Source: Odobenus rosmarus divergens (Eukaryota > Chordata > Mammalia > Carnivora > Odobenidae). Taken from it: a stretch of DNA of 64,000 bases. The DNA is taken from the NCBI RefSeq assembly GCF_000321225.1, contig NW_004450949.1:186001-250000 (forward strand), written 5' to 3'. The notes beneath the pieces were generated by a model, which made no database searches, had not been told where the DNA came from, and saw only the letters and a list, made by a program, of their open reading frames with translations. This document shows positions 1-9,994 of the stretch, piece by piece (position 1 is the first letter of the stretch; each line of letters starts with the position of its first letter). A program made the position numbers and the translations under genes.

Positions 1-210
1 ACAGGGAGCCAACTGGAGCTGAATGCCGTCATGTCACCCCACGGTAAACAAATGGATTTGATTTTCTCTTTCTAAGGCCCAACATGGTCTAAAGGAAGGA
101 CGCCTCAAAAAACAAACAACTGAGAATCAAAAATGTGCTGAGCTTCTCCTCTGACCCTCCTGTACATATAAGAGAGAGGGGTGGAATCGTCTAGAGGTCC
201 GAAAAGCAGA
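1..210. other. Unassigned unique-looking sequence
   Basis: No repeat family, RNA gene or convincing open frame is recognised. Composition is ordinary mammalian. Confidence 0.4.
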
Positions 211-420
211 CAGTTGTCTTGAGCTCACATCCTTAATCCATCGCAGACTCACTTTTTGACTCTTGCGTGGTTATTTCCCCTCTCTGTGTTTGCTTTTCTC
301 ATCTATAAAACCTAGATTATATTAGAACCCACCTCATCATTTATATAGAGAGATGACATGAGTTAGCTTTACACAGCATTTAGAATGGGGCTGGCAGTGA
401 GTTGTTCCCATTATTTTAAT
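211..420 (+). repeat. MIR SINE fragment
   Basis: The order of short blocks follows the MIR sense consensus: a 'TTTCCCCTCTCTGTGTTTGC' stretch standing for the usual 'cctcagtttcctc', then 'TCATCTATAAAAC' (the 'catctgtaaaat' block), a 'CCCACCTCATCATT' block and an 'AGATGACATGAGTTAG' block. It is strongly diverged, so the edges are approximate. Confidence 0.65.
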
Positions 421-1115
421 TACATGCTATGAAGGAAGTAGAAATACAAGTGGCCTCTGCCTGCCCTCAAGGAACCATTTCTTATTGGGGAAAACCAGAC
501 TAAGACTGAGCAATAATTAGTAAACACCATAAATAGTATTTATTTTGCTGGAGTGACAACAAGCATCACAGAGCTCTCTGTGCTTTGCAGAGTTCCTCCA
601 TCGACATGGGTTTATTTGATCCTTATACTATCTCCACTGTTCTCACATATTACAAAGCAGAGACTCAGAATCATTGCCTTGCCCAAGGATCTGCAGCTTG
701 TAAGTGGTACAAAGAATAAGAATCCTAGGAACTCAGATGAAGGAGAAACCAGTGGGGTCTAAACCCAGCACTGAAGGCTTCATGAAAGTGTGACTTGAAA
801 ATACCCTGAATGAGAAGAGGATACTGAGAAGAACATCGATTACAATATGAGCAAGTTTTTTTTTTCTTTTTCTTTTAAAGTTGTGCAGTGTACAACCTGT
901 GTGGCCATACAGGGCAGCCCTGCCTGCTAAGGGAATCACATGAGCAGGGATGGGCAAATTGTCTTTGTAGTACAGGAAGAAGTCGGTGTTTGGGACTGAA
1001 GTAGAAGAAACATTTGGTGGAATAAGTCCAGTGTGATAATAAACTGATTGTTTTAATGTTTGGATTATGTTGCTGGATGCTGAGAATTTCTACCCTTAAA
1101 GGAGTTCTAGAATAG
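421..1115. other. Mostly unassigned; weak MIR-like traces
   Basis: The section near 620-770 has a weak antisense MIR look ('TTGCCCAAGGATCTGCAGCTTG', compare 'ttgcccaaggtcacacagct'). The rest, including a T-rich run near 857, matches nothing I recognise. The open frames on both strands are short and overlap each other, as expected by chance. Confidence 0.35.
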
Positions 1116-1265
1116 GAGACCTGTGGTCTCATTCTTGACTTGCTCCCTGCCAACCGTGTCACCCTGGGGAAGTCATTCCGACTCTGTGGGCTTCAATATG
1201 TCCATCTGTAGACCGAAAGGGCTGACCTGGGTGGCTCTGACATTCTGTTTTACGTCTGCTAAGAA
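1116..1265 (+). repeat. Diverged MIR fragment
   Basis: 'CACCCTGGGGAAGTCATT' followed by a 'CTCTGTGGGCTTCAATATG' block and 'CATCTGTAGA' follow the 'accttgggcaagtca ... cctcagtttcctcatctgtaaa' order of MIR. No flanking duplication is visible, as expected at this age. Confidence 0.5.
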
Positions 1266-2185
1266 ACAAAAATATTTTGTCACCTGACTCACCTGCCCCC
1301 CTTCCTGGAAGATGAGGGGCTCCTTTCCCAATTTTTCTTTTACTCTAAATAAGAGGCTCACTAACAGGAATGGAGGCTTCCTACAGCCCCTTTCCTCTGA
1401 AGTATTTTAGAGGAGTTAGTGTAAACATGAGGTCTCTTTGGTATTTTTATTTTTTTAAAAAACAGAATGGGGTAAAGTTATGATTTTCTTCTCTGAGTAA
1501 TCAGCCTCTCTCCTTTCGTTCCCCTCCATGGGGTCTGTAGGAGCAAATACTTTCTATTTCTCTTGGCTCAGCGTTTCCTTCGGAGCTCAGAGTTTGCTAC
1601 TGCCATTATTTCCCAGGTCCTCTTTAGAGTCGATCTGAAGGGATAGGACCTCTTCCGCGCTCATCCTGCAGCCTGCACCCCACCGGAAAGGCAAAGGTAG
1701 GCGCAAAGCAGGGTTATCCTTGAACTGGATTCAATCAAATATACATAAGGAGCAAAGATACTTGCCATCATTTTACAGTCGGAGAAACCAAGGCAAAAAG
1801 CGGGGCAGTGATTGAACTGATGTGCACCGTGAAGACCAGGTATGCTGACAGAATTCCAGCTTCCATTTCACGGCCCCCGATATTAAGCACATGTCGCTGC
1901 GGAGAGCCGCTTGCCTGGGAGTGAAGGCAGGTCTTGCCAGTGCCACCAGATGGGTTTGGGAACCAAGTGGTGAAGCATGTTACTTTCCACGTGTCATCGG
2001 CATTTACGGCCATTTGCTTACAACAAGAAACATTAAACAATTTTCCAGATTTCCTCTAAATGAATGGGATTCTGCAGGAAAACCCTAAAGGGAAGTGTTT
2101 GAGAAATCGGTGGCAAAGGAATTTAACTATGAGGAGAATGAGCCGGTTAGTTCTGTTTGCTTATTAATAGGTTCTGTGTTAGCCA
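1266..2185. other. Largely unassigned; antisense MIR scrap near 1760-1835
   Basis: The segment around 1768-1830 ('CATCATTTTACAGTCGGAGA') resembles the antisense MIR block 'cattttacagatgaggaaac'. The remainder is unique-looking. No splice-bounded open frame or RNA gene was seen. Confidence 0.35.
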
Positions 2186-2191
2186 GCTCCA

Positions 2192-2253
2192 GGGGGTGGT
2201 GGGGGCGGTGGGGGGCGGGGGCAGCCCCTTGAGTAGCTGGCGGGGGCGGGGGG
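2192..2253 (+). other. G-rich tract with G-quadruplex potential
   Basis: Many runs of three to six G are separated by one- to three-base spacers between 2192 and 2221 (GGGGGTGGTGGGGGCGGTGG and onward). A second pair of runs (CGGGGGCGGGGGG) follows at 2241-2253. More than four G-runs with very short loops satisfy the standard intramolecular quadruplex pattern on the + strand. The same tract is a C-rich i-motif candidate on the other strand. It is not inside a repeat I recognise. Confidence 0.7.
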
Positions 2254-2710
2254 AAAGCATGGGAGGGCCGAGGGCTCCCTTTGATGGAAATAGGGGATAA
2301 CGGAAGGGAAGGAAAGGGAAATAACTTCAGAAAAGATTGGAGAGCTTGTCCTCTGGAAGGAAAACAAGCTGCTGCTAATTTGACTGTCCAAGCCACTGCC
2401 TGGCTGGTTGAAAGCCGGGCATTAGGCTGAGGCGTGCAGGAAGTCGGAGCCTTGCTTCCCCTGTGCCTTATTTGCAATTTATACGTAGTGTGTATCACAT
2501 CTCACTCTCGGAGATAAGGCTCTATTTAAAATTCAGCACGTTTCAAAAGACAATCTGCTCTGGCTGGGGCGTGTATAGAACCTGTTAGAGAGGCTGTTGA
2601 CACCGACTGTGGATTAATAAATAGGTGGGGAGAATGTGTTTCTCTCTGTGAGATGTCATCCAGACACAATTTATAGCAATGTGACCCTCCTCCAGGGACA
2701 TCCATTTGGT
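2254..2710. other. Unique AT-motif-containing block, possible non-coding conserved element
   Basis: No repeat is recognised. The segment holds several homeodomain/TATA-like AT cores in otherwise mixed sequence (GGATTAATAAATAGG near 2612 and CAATTTATAGCAATG near 2668). Conservation cannot be tested here, so this is only a candidate. Confidence 0.3.
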
Positions 2711-2717
2711 CATCGGG

Positions 2718-2870
2718 TCAACAAATATTTATTTATGCCCAAGCCAGGCCCTGTGCCATGCTGAGGATTGGGAGCCAACGGAGTTGTGTGCCTTGTTCTC
2801 AAAGAGGCTGGCGGGGAAGAGAGAAAACAGATCTGCGATCCCAGCGTACAGGTTTGTATAGGGTCTGAAG
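2718..2870 (-). repeat. L2 LINE 3'-end fragment, antisense
   Basis: 'CAACAAATATTTATTTATGC' followed by 'AGGCCCTGTGCCATGCTGAG' is the reverse complement of the L2 tail (consensus 'agcacagtgcctggca...aataaatatttgttga'). Only the 3' end is present. Confidence 0.65.
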
Positions 2871-3179
2871 GAAGGGGTGCCGCGTGCAGGCTGGCGAGGT
2901 TGGAGAGGGCAGGGCACAGCAAAAGCTGCCTGGAGGAAGAGGCTTCTAGAGGAGAATTACGAGTCAGTTGGCAGGTTTTTCTTCCCTAATCAAAGATCTG
3001 AATTTTAAATACTCTGGGACCCACTGAAATTGTCTGCAAACTCTTTTGTGTGTTTTGTGCATCTGGCGGGTCTTCAGAGGACACATAGCTTTCATTGGAT
3101 GCTTAGAGGCCTAAGCCCCCATTCTCAAGTTAACTATTTAGATGAACTGCACAGTACTTTTTAATACTTTGAATATGTC

Positions 3180-3445
3180 CAATTAACAGACCCTCTATTT
3201 CCCTATGAATATATGTGTCTATACTTAATGCGTGTATATATGAAATTATAGCAAACATCAGTGTAGTTAAATCTTTGTGTACACATGTGATTATTTTCCT
3301 AAAATCCTAGAAGATTTATTGCTTCCTCAGAGAATGTGAACGTTTAAAAAAAAGTTTTGTTACATATATTGTCAAACTTCCCTCTTCAAATTTGTACAGG
3401 TATGCACAATTTGCCAGCATTTCCGATCATTTAATGAAGAAGCAT
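3180..3445 (-). repeat. Old L1 (L1M5/HAL1-like) fragment, antisense
   Basis: 'TACACATGTGATTATTTTCC' followed by a diverged 'tagaagtggaattgctgggtcaaa' stretch and 'GTACAGGTATGCACAATTTG' follow the reverse complement of the 3' part of old L1M5/HAL1-type elements. The same module appears better preserved near 63.4 kb. Strongly diverged. Confidence 0.5.
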
Positions 3446-3797
3446 GACAAATATAGTAGAAGCCCATCCCCTATTTCCTCCCCCCCATACACCTCCTTGC
3501 CTCCCTCAATATTTTTCGAGTGGATATTTTCACATTTTTACTACTCACAGATACCTCCAACAATGTTTGATAATGTTTGTGCTTTAAAAATATGTAATAA
3601 TGGTGTCATACTGAGTGTAGTTCTTGTAGTTTTCTTGTAAGAATTTTATACCCTCTGGGCTGCTTCTCTTTTTCTTCACTTCTTGCCCCTCCTTTCCCAA
3701 TTGAATTGAACGATTTTTGTTAGTCCCCACTTTATCTCTACTGGTTTAGAAATTATGCATATAATCTACTCTTTTGGGGGTTACCCTTAAAGTGTTT
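3446..3797. other. Unassigned AT-rich sequence
   Basis: T- and A-rich sequence with pyrimidine stretches, perhaps further decayed L1 3' UTR. No diagnostic block is seen. Confidence 0.3.
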
Positions 3798-5075
3798 TAA
3801 ACAACTTTATTGAGATATAATTCAATTGGTCCATGTAATGTGTGCAATTCAATGGTTTTTAATATATTCACAGAGTGGTGCAAACAGCACCACGGTCTAT
3901 GTTTACAGCATTTTTGTTAAAAGGAAATCCCATACCTATTATCAGTCATGTTGTCCGTCATTCTCCTCTCCCCTCTATCCATGGCTACTAGGAATCTATT
4001 TTCTGTCTGTATGGATTTGTTTATTCTGGACATTTCATATCATGGAATCATATAACATGTAGGCTTTTATAACTGGTCATTTTGTAACTCACTTAACATA
4101 ACGTGTTTATGGTTCATCCATATTGTACCATGTATAAGTCTTTCATTCCTTTTTATGGCTGAATAATAATCTACTGTGTGCATAGGTCATATTTATCTAT
4201 TCATCAGTTGGTGAACATTTAGGTTGTTTCCACTTATTGATGATTATGAACACTGGTATAATGAACATTCACGTACAAGTTTTTGTGTGGACATATGTTT
4301 TCAATTTCTCTGGGCATACACCTAGGAATGAAATTGCTGGGTCATGCAGTAAGTCAATGTTTAACATTTTAGAGGAACTGCCAAACTACTTTCCAAAGCA
4401 ATTGCACCATTTTACATTCACACCAGAAAAGTATGAGGGTTCCAATTTCTCCACATCCTCCCTAACACTTGTGATCTTTTTCTTCCTTTTATATAGCCAT
4501 CCTAGTGGGTGTGAAGTGGTATCTCTTTGTGGTTTTAATTTGCATTTCCCTAGTGGTTAATGATGTTGAGCATCTTTCAATGTGCCTTATGGTCATTTCT
4601 CTTTTTTTTGAGAAATGTCTCTTTAGGTCATTTACCCATTGTTAAACTGGATTATTATTATTATTTTTATTATTGGGTTGTAAGAGTTTTTATATATATA
4701 ACATGTATATGTATGGCTACAAGTCCCATAGCAGATATATGATTTGCAAATATTTTCTCCCATTCTGTGATTGTCTTTTACCTTCTTGATGGTATCATTT
4801 GTGACACCAAAGTTTTTAATTTGGGTGAAGTCTAATTTATGTATTTTTTTCTTTTGCCACTTTTGCTTTTCCTATTGTGTCTAAGAAGACTTTGCTTAAC
4901 CCAAGTTCTGGGTTAGGATTTACTTCTGGGTTTTCTTTTAAGAGTTTTATCATTTTAGCTCTTACATGGGTAACTATCACTCATATTGAGTTAATTTTTG
5001 TGTAGGGTCTAAGGAAGGGGTCCAAGCTCACTCTTTCCCATGCAGGTTAATTCAGTTGTTCCAGCACCAGTCTTT
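3798..5075 (-). repeat. L1 (L1M class) 3' portion, antisense
   Basis: Begins with 'CAACTTTATTGAGATATAAT', the antisense 3' UTR signature of old mammalian L1. It then runs through the antisense ORF2 landmarks in order: 'ATTCACGTACAAGTTTTTGT', 'CCAAACTACTTTCCAAAGCA', 'CATTTCCCTAGTGGTTAATG', 'GCAGATATATGATTTGCAAA' and finally 'GTTGTTCCAGCACCAG'. About 1.3 kb of the 3' end is kept, with no open frame (dead element). Nothing interrupts it. Confidence 0.9.
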
Positions 5076-5317
5076 ACATTTGTAACATCCATATTTGACT
5101 TACGGTAATCTTCAGTTTATCATCATTACACTTAGTCTCCTTCAGAACACTTAGGACTCGTAGACCACTAACACCCTCACTGTTCCTCCCTTTTCCAGGG
5201 TACTGAGGTCCAATATTTTACATATGCCTTGTTTTTAAACCCCTCAAAATCTTACCACTAATGCTTATTCAAGTGCCTTTGCTCACCATTGCTTCGCTTT
5301 GGGTTTGTTTTCTTTCT
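5076..5317. other. Unassigned spacer
   Basis: Pyrimidine-rich sequence between an L1 and a SINE. Nothing recognised. Confidence 0.3.
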
Positions 5318-5522
5318 TCTTCTTCTTAATTTAATTTGTTTATTTATTTGAGAGAGAGAGAGAGAAAGAGCACCAACGGGGGGTGGGAGAGGGGTAGAGG
5401 GAGAGAGAAAAGCAGGCTCCCCGCTAAGCAAGGATCCCGGTGGGGAACTCAATCCCAAGACCCCGGGATCATGACCTGAGCTGAATGCAGACGCTTAACC
5501 GACGGAGACGCCCAGGTGCCCC
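5318..5522 (-). mobile_element. Carnivore SINE (SINEC-type), antisense
   Basis: Read on the minus strand: a tRNA-derived head ending in + orientation as 'GCCCAGGTGCCCC', the 'gggatcatgacctgag' A/B-box region, the GA-rich segment and a 'TTTATTTATTTGAGAG' tail. About 205 bp, full length. The target duplication is imperfect ('TGTTTTCTTTCTTCT' against 'TGTTTTACGTCCTTCT'). Confidence 0.92.
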
Positions 5523-5915
5523 TGTTTTACGTCCTTCTAAACCCGAAGTCCATTCATTAGTGGCTATGGCAGCCCAGGTGAGAGTCTTTGTCTAAAAATG
5601 TCAGTGGCTGGCCCATATGCACTAGGAAAACTTAACTGGGTGTCTCGCTTTGAGGATATCTCATTGTCATTTGGCTTCTAGTTGAGTTGAATGTTGAATC
5701 AGGAAGCCATCTTTTCTTCTAGATAGTTTTTAAGATTTTTTCTTTCCTCTTTCTTGTTTTGTTTTGTTTTATTTTTTGCTTTAGTAGATTTATTTTCACC
5801 TGTCCTTGTTTTGTTTTGTGAAAACAGTAGCAATTAGAGGAAAACTTCCTCCCGATTTTCACCACCGCACTTACCCACTTACCTGAGTCTGGTCCATACA
5901 CACAATCTTTATTTT
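5523..5915. other. Unassigned sequence between SINE and L1
   Basis: Contains a TTTTG-rich low-complexity run near 5755-5775. No gene or repeat identified. Confidence 0.3.
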
Positions 5916-6302
5916 TTCTTTTAAGTTGAAACACATTTGACATATAATCTTTTGTAAGTTTAAAGTGTATAACATATTGATTTGATACATTTATATATTG
6001 CAATATGGTTGCCATTATGGCACCTCTCTCATGCCATCTAATTATCATTTCTTTTTTTGTGGTAGGAATAATTAAGATCTAGTTTCTTAGCAAGTTTGAT
6101 GTCTGTAGTACAGTATTGTCTGTAATCACTATGCTGAGCATTAGATCTCCAGGCTTTATTCATCTACTAGTCAGGAGTTTGTACCCTTAAACAACATCTC
6201 TCCTGTCCCCCCACCCTCCAGCCCCTGGTAACCACCATTTTACTCTGTTCTTATGAGTTTGGGTTTTTTTGTTTTGTTTTGTTTTTTTTTAGATTCCACA
6301 TA
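5916..6302 (-). repeat. L1 3' UTR/3' end, antisense (first part of a split copy)
   Basis: 'ACACATTTGACATATAATC', 'TAAAGTGTATAACATATTGA', then 'CCCTCCAGCCCCTGGTAACC' and 'AGATTCCACATA' are the antisense 3' end of an L1M element. The same reading resumes at about 7268 ('TGAAATCATACAGTATTTG'), so the intervening ~965 bp look like a later insertion. Confidence 0.85.
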
Positions 6303-7267
6303 GAAATGTCTAAAGAAAAAAACCCAGCATTCCTCTTTCCTATGTTGGAAAAAAACCCAGTTCTTCCCTAGTGTGTTTTTCTCTCGTGTGTCTCTTTTAC
6401 TTTTACATAGACTATTTCACGTCTAGTCACCAAATTTATGGAGGTTTTTTTCCCCACACCAAGCAATTCTCCATGACACCAGCTGGGTGTCCTACAATTT
6501 AACTCACTTGTGACACTATGTCAGGTCGTACAGATGAAGTGCTCAGTCCCACAAGACTGCTCCCCACCACACTTCAGATGCCAATTGCAAGTAATAGGTC
6601 CCCAGGTTACCCTCAACTTCTGTCCAATTTGGCTATAAATTGGAGGTTCCCATGACTCCCTCCTCAGTTTTGATTAATTTGCTAGAGCAGATCACAGAAC
6701 TCAGAGAAACACTTACGTTTACCAGTTTATTAAAGGAGAGGATAAAGGATGAACTTCCAGATGAAGAGATACCTAAGGTGAGACCTGGGAGTATCCTGAG
6801 TGCAGAAGTTTCTGTCTCTGGAGTTAGGGCTGTGTCACCCTCCTGGTGTGGATGTATTTGCTAACCTGGAAGATCTCTGAACCCCATCCTTTTGGGATTT
6901 TATGGAGACTTCATCATATTGGCATGATGGATTATTAACTTCATGTCTAGCCCCTCTCCCATCTCAAGAGGATAGGGGGTGAGGCCAAAAATTCCAAGCA
7001 TCTAATTATGGCTTGGCCTTTGTGGTGACCAGACTTCATCCAGGAGCCGTCCAGGAGCCAACCTCCAGAGTTACCTCATTAGAACAAAAGGCACTTCTAT
7101 CACGTGGAAAATTACAAGGTTTCAGGAGTTCCGTGTCAGGAACAGAGGTCAAAGATCCGTATTAGAACAAGAGATGCTTCTAATGTTCTTATCACTTAGG
7201 AACTTACAAAGGTTTTAGGCGCTCTGTGCCAGGAACTGGGGGCAGAGACCGATATGTATTTTGGATT
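6303..7267. repeat. LTR-like ancient insertion inside an L1
   Basis: This block splits a single L1 copy whose two halves join collinearly ('AGATTCCACATA' to 'TGAAATCATACAG'). It reads like a mammalian interspersed LTR-type repeat: it has the 'CACAGAACTCAGAGAAACAC' and 'GTTTACCAGTTTATTAAAGG' segments and ends with a 'CTGTGCCAGGAACTGGGG' block that I associate with LTR families. I cannot name the family, and target duplications are not obvious. The open frame at 6640-6864 falls inside it and is not thought to be a gene. Confidence 0.55.
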
Positions 7268-7568
7268 ATCTCACAAACTGAAATCATACAGTATTTGTCT
7301 TCCTCTGCCTGACTCACCTCACTTAGCATAATGTCCTCAAGGTTCATCCATGGTGTTAAAAATGGCAGAATTTCCTTCATTCTTGGGGCTGAATAATATT
7401 CAATTGTATAAATTGATACCACATCTTCTTTATTCATTCAATAATGGGTACTTGGGTTCTTTCCACGTCTTAGCTACTGTGACTAATGCTGCAAGAAACA
7501 TGGAAGTGCATGTTTTCATTTCCTTTGGGCGTATACCAGGAAATAGAATTGCTGGATCCTATGGTAGT
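7268..7568 (-). repeat. L1 3' end, antisense (continuation of 5916-6302)
   Basis: 'TGAAATCATACAGTATTTG', 'CACTTAGCATAATGTCCTCA', 'GGTTCATCCATGGTGTTAAA' and 'GAATTGCTGGATCCTATGG' are successive antisense L1 ORF2 3'-end landmarks. It is interrupted by the SINE at 7586-7783. Confidence 0.9.
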
Positions 7569-7585
7569 TCCATTTTTAATTTTTT

Positions 7586-7783
7586 TTTAAAAAAGATTTT
7601 ATTTATTTATTTGACAGAGAGACAGAGAAAGAGCACAAGTAAGCAGAGAAGCAGGCAGAGGGAGAGGGAGAAGCAGACTCTCCACTGAGCAGGGAGCCCA
7701 ACTTGGGGCTCAATCCCAGGACCCTGGGCTCAGGACCTGAACCGAAGGCAGCCACTTAACTGACTGAGCCACCCAAGCGCCCC
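7586..7783 (-). mobile_element. Carnivore SINE, antisense, with 17-bp target duplication
   Basis: Antisense SINEC with head '...CCACCCAAGCGCCCC', a GA-rich middle and a 'GATTTTATTTATTTATTTGA' tail. It is flanked by an exact 17-bp duplication, TCCATTTTTAATTTTTT (7569-7585 and 7784-7800), made from the host L1. The insertion is therefore younger than the L1. Confidence 0.95.
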
Positions 7784-7943
7784 TCCATTTTTAATTTTTT
7801 GAGGAACCTTCATATTATTTTCCCTAGTGGCTATACCAACTTAGAATCCCACTAATACTGTACAGTGTTCCCTTTTCTCCACATACTTGCCAATATTTAT
7901 CCCTTTTTTTTCTTCATAGCCATTCTAACAGCTATGAGATGAC
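7784..7943 (-). repeat. L1 antisense, third segment of the same copy
   Basis: Resumes with 'GAGGAACCTTCATATTATTT' and proceeds to 'AGCCATTCTAACAGCTATGAG' (antisense ORF2). It stops abruptly at about 7943, where the reading switches to sense orientation. Confidence 0.85.
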
Positions 7944-8112
7944 TGGGAAGGAGTTAATATCCAAAATATGTGAAGAAGTTCTACTACCAATTAAAAAATG
8001 GGCAGAGAAACTAAATAGACATCTGCCCAAAGAAAATATCCAAATGTGAAAAGATGCTCAATCATCAGGGAAATACAAATCAAAACCTCAATGAGATATC
8101 ACTACCTTCCAT
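7944..8112 (+). repeat. L1 ORF2 segment in inverted (sense) orientation
   Basis: 'AATATCCAAAATATGTGAAG', 'AAAAATGGGCAGAGAAACTA', 'AATCATCAGGGAAATACAAA' and 'CAAAACCTCAATGAGATATC' are sense-strand L1 ORF2 sequence. In an L1 this lies just upstream of the part represented antisense at 7268-7943. Head-to-head placement of adjacent ORF2 parts is the signature of twin-primed integration. Confidence 0.85.
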
Positions 8113-8164
8113 TTTGTTAATTTGGAAGAACTGTCCATACTCCTGGCTTAGGCCCACCTCTCTA

Positions 8165-8570
8165 CTTAGACACTAGATGTCATCTTTTCTTGGCTACCCA
8201 AAGACACTGTTCCAACCAAATCTGCCCTCTCCTATATCCATTTTTTCACCCTGCTGGACTTCCCCATCAGCATACAAATATGATTTTGTTTATCCCATCT
8301 TAAAAACAACCTCTCTCTTGACTTTACTACCCCTACAGCTGGCACCCCATTCTCCTCTCTCCCTTCCCAGCAAAGCCCCTTGAAAGACTTATCTATCTTT
8401 GCTGACTTTATTCACATTTCTGCCATTTTCCTTGTGCACATTCTATTCAGGAGGTTGCTGATGACTCTCATGTCATTAAATAGAATAGTTAGTTCTCAGT
8501 CCACATCTCACTTGACCCACCAGCAGCATTTGGCACAATTGATCCTGAGTGAAAGCCATCCTTATATATA
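8165..8570 (+). repeat. L2 LINE, reverse-transcriptase region, sense
   Basis: The + strand follows the L2 ORF2 consensus: 'CCCATCAGCATACAAATATG', 'CCCATCTTAAAAACAACCTC' and 'CAGCAAAGCCCCTTGAAAG'. A stretch near 8505-8550 translates as HISLDPPAAFGTIDP, a decayed form of the RT motif LLDLSAAFDTVDH. Frames are broken, so it is a fossil. It continues after the AT-rich insert, at 8639. Confidence 0.75.
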
Positions 8571-8638
8571 ATATATGTCTGTTTTCCAGAGAATATATAT
8601 TTCCAGAGAATATATAGACTATATAGAAAAGGTCTTTC
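8571..8638 (+). repeat. 68-bp direct repeat, copy 1
   Basis: Identical base for base to 9922-9989 (offset 1351). Each copy contains two 16-bp sub-repeats TTCCAGAGAATATATA (8584-8599 and 8601-8616). This copy sits inside the L2 and replaces part of its RT sequence. Confidence 0.95.
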
Positions 8639-8710
8639 CCTGGCTCAGTACATGGACATCTTTTCTTTCCTGTTTGCACTCACTTCCTGGTACATGGGTA
8701 GAGCTTCATG
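8639..8710 (+). repeat. L2 LINE, continuation
   Basis: 'GGCTCAGTACATGGACATCT', then 'TTTGCACTCACTTCCTGGTA' correspond to the L2 stretch 'ggctcagtccttggacctct ... ctacactcactccctaggt', which lies downstream of the RT motif at 8505-8550. Confidence 0.7.
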
Positions 8711-8870
8711 AATGTATGTGGTATGAATTAACACAGGCTAGAAAAGTCTTAGCCCTTTTTTTTTGAGTACTGCCTCTCAACGTTCACCCTATTCTCTTTC
8801 CAGGAACTCCTATTGAATGTATGGTGGATGTTCTCATTCTGTCTACCATATCTCTTAACCTCTCTCTCTC
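8711..8870. other. Unassigned spacer
   Basis: Short T-run at 8757-8765 and a TCTC run near 8861. Nothing recognised. Confidence 0.3.
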
Positions 8871-9070
8871 TTTTTTTAAAGATTTTATTTATTTATTTGA
8901 CACAAAGAGAGAGAGCGAGTGAGAGAGGAAACACAAGCAGGGGGAGTGGGAGAGGGAGAAGCAGGCTTCCCACCGAGCAGGGAGCCCGATGTGGGGCTCG
9001 ATCCCAGGACCCCGGGATCATGACCTGAGCCGAAGGCATACGCTTAACGGCTGAGCCACCCATGCACCCC
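8871..9070 (-). mobile_element. Carnivore SINE, antisense
   Basis: Antisense SINEC with tail 'AAAGATTTTATTTATTTATT', a GA-rich middle, a 'GATCATGACCTGAGCC' box region and head '...GAGCCACCCATGCACCCC'. Flanks share 'TCTTAACCTYTCT' (8853 on and 9071 on), a plausible target duplication. Confidence 0.94.
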
Positions 9071-9083
9071 TCTTAACCTTTCT

Positions 9084-9901
9084 TTTATCTTTTCCATTTC
9101 TTTACATCTCCATGCTTCATTCTGGGTAATTACTTCAGAACTCTCTTCAAACTTTTTAGTATTCTTTTTATCTGGGACTCACCTGCTGCTTAATTTATCT
9201 TTGAGGCTTTATTCCTAAGACAATATTTTTTATTTCTATAAGCTCTATTTTCAAATCTGTCAATTCTATTTTCATAATGTCCTTTTTTTGATATTGTTTT
9301 TTATACCTTCTTTAAACATTTTGAGAATTTAAAACATATTTAGTTTATATTCTTCAGTTGAAAGCATTTCCATTATCTGAAGTTTTAGGGGATGGTAAAT
9401 GCCCACCTTTTTTGAGCTTGTGACTCTTGCTCATGGATGATCATTTCCTCTTGTGATTTTTAATATTTGGGGAAGCTCATATCCAGGGAGCATGTACAAA
9501 AAATTCTTATGAGATCCACATATACTCTTTAAAATAAAATCATTGGCTTGGGATTTCTTTCACCAAAAAGATAGCACTAATTTGTACTGCACACCTGCAT
9601 GTGGCATAGACTTGGGTTTTCACTTTTCTTCAGGAGATTTTTTTTTTTCCTCCCAAAAATCTAACCAGAGTTTACAATGCTTTTTCTTTCCTCAGGTGCT
9701 GGATGGAGGTTTTAAGTTCCTGCTTTACAGAGGGGGCAGCCTTCTCTGGCTCGCTGGTGTGCGCAGGAGTGTTCATCAGTATGAAGGCTCACACTTAGTA
9801 CTTAAGTCTAGACCCTTGTTTGAAAGCCTCCACCACTCCCCCATCCCCAGCTCTGAGAAATCAGCTTTCAAGCTTCCTGTTCTATTTTTAAGTTTTCTGT
9901 T
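9084..9901 (-). repeat. Possible old L1/HAL1 segment, antisense
   Basis: 'TTCTGGGTAATTACTTCAGA', 'TTTATTTCTATAAGCTCTAT', 'TCCATTATCTGAAGTTTTAG' and 'TTGCTCATGGATGATCATTT' resemble a common mammalian repeat that I associate with antisense L1/HAL1 sequence. The 9543-9968 open frame falls in it and its end overlaps the 68-bp repeat. Family assignment is uncertain. Confidence 0.4.
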
Positions 9902-9921
9902 TTCCAGAGAATATATAGAAT

Positions 9922-9989
9922 ATATATGTCTGTTTTCCAGAGAATATATATTTCCAGAGAATATATAGACTATATAGAAAAGGTCTTTC
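9922..9989 (+). repeat. 68-bp direct repeat, copy 2
   Basis: Exact match to 8571-8638. An additional TTCCAGAGAATATATA unit lies just upstream (9902-9917), giving three sub-repeats here against two at copy 1. This suggests the 9.9-kb locus is the source and copy 1 the derivative. Confidence 0.95.
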
Positions 9990-9994
9990 TTGCC

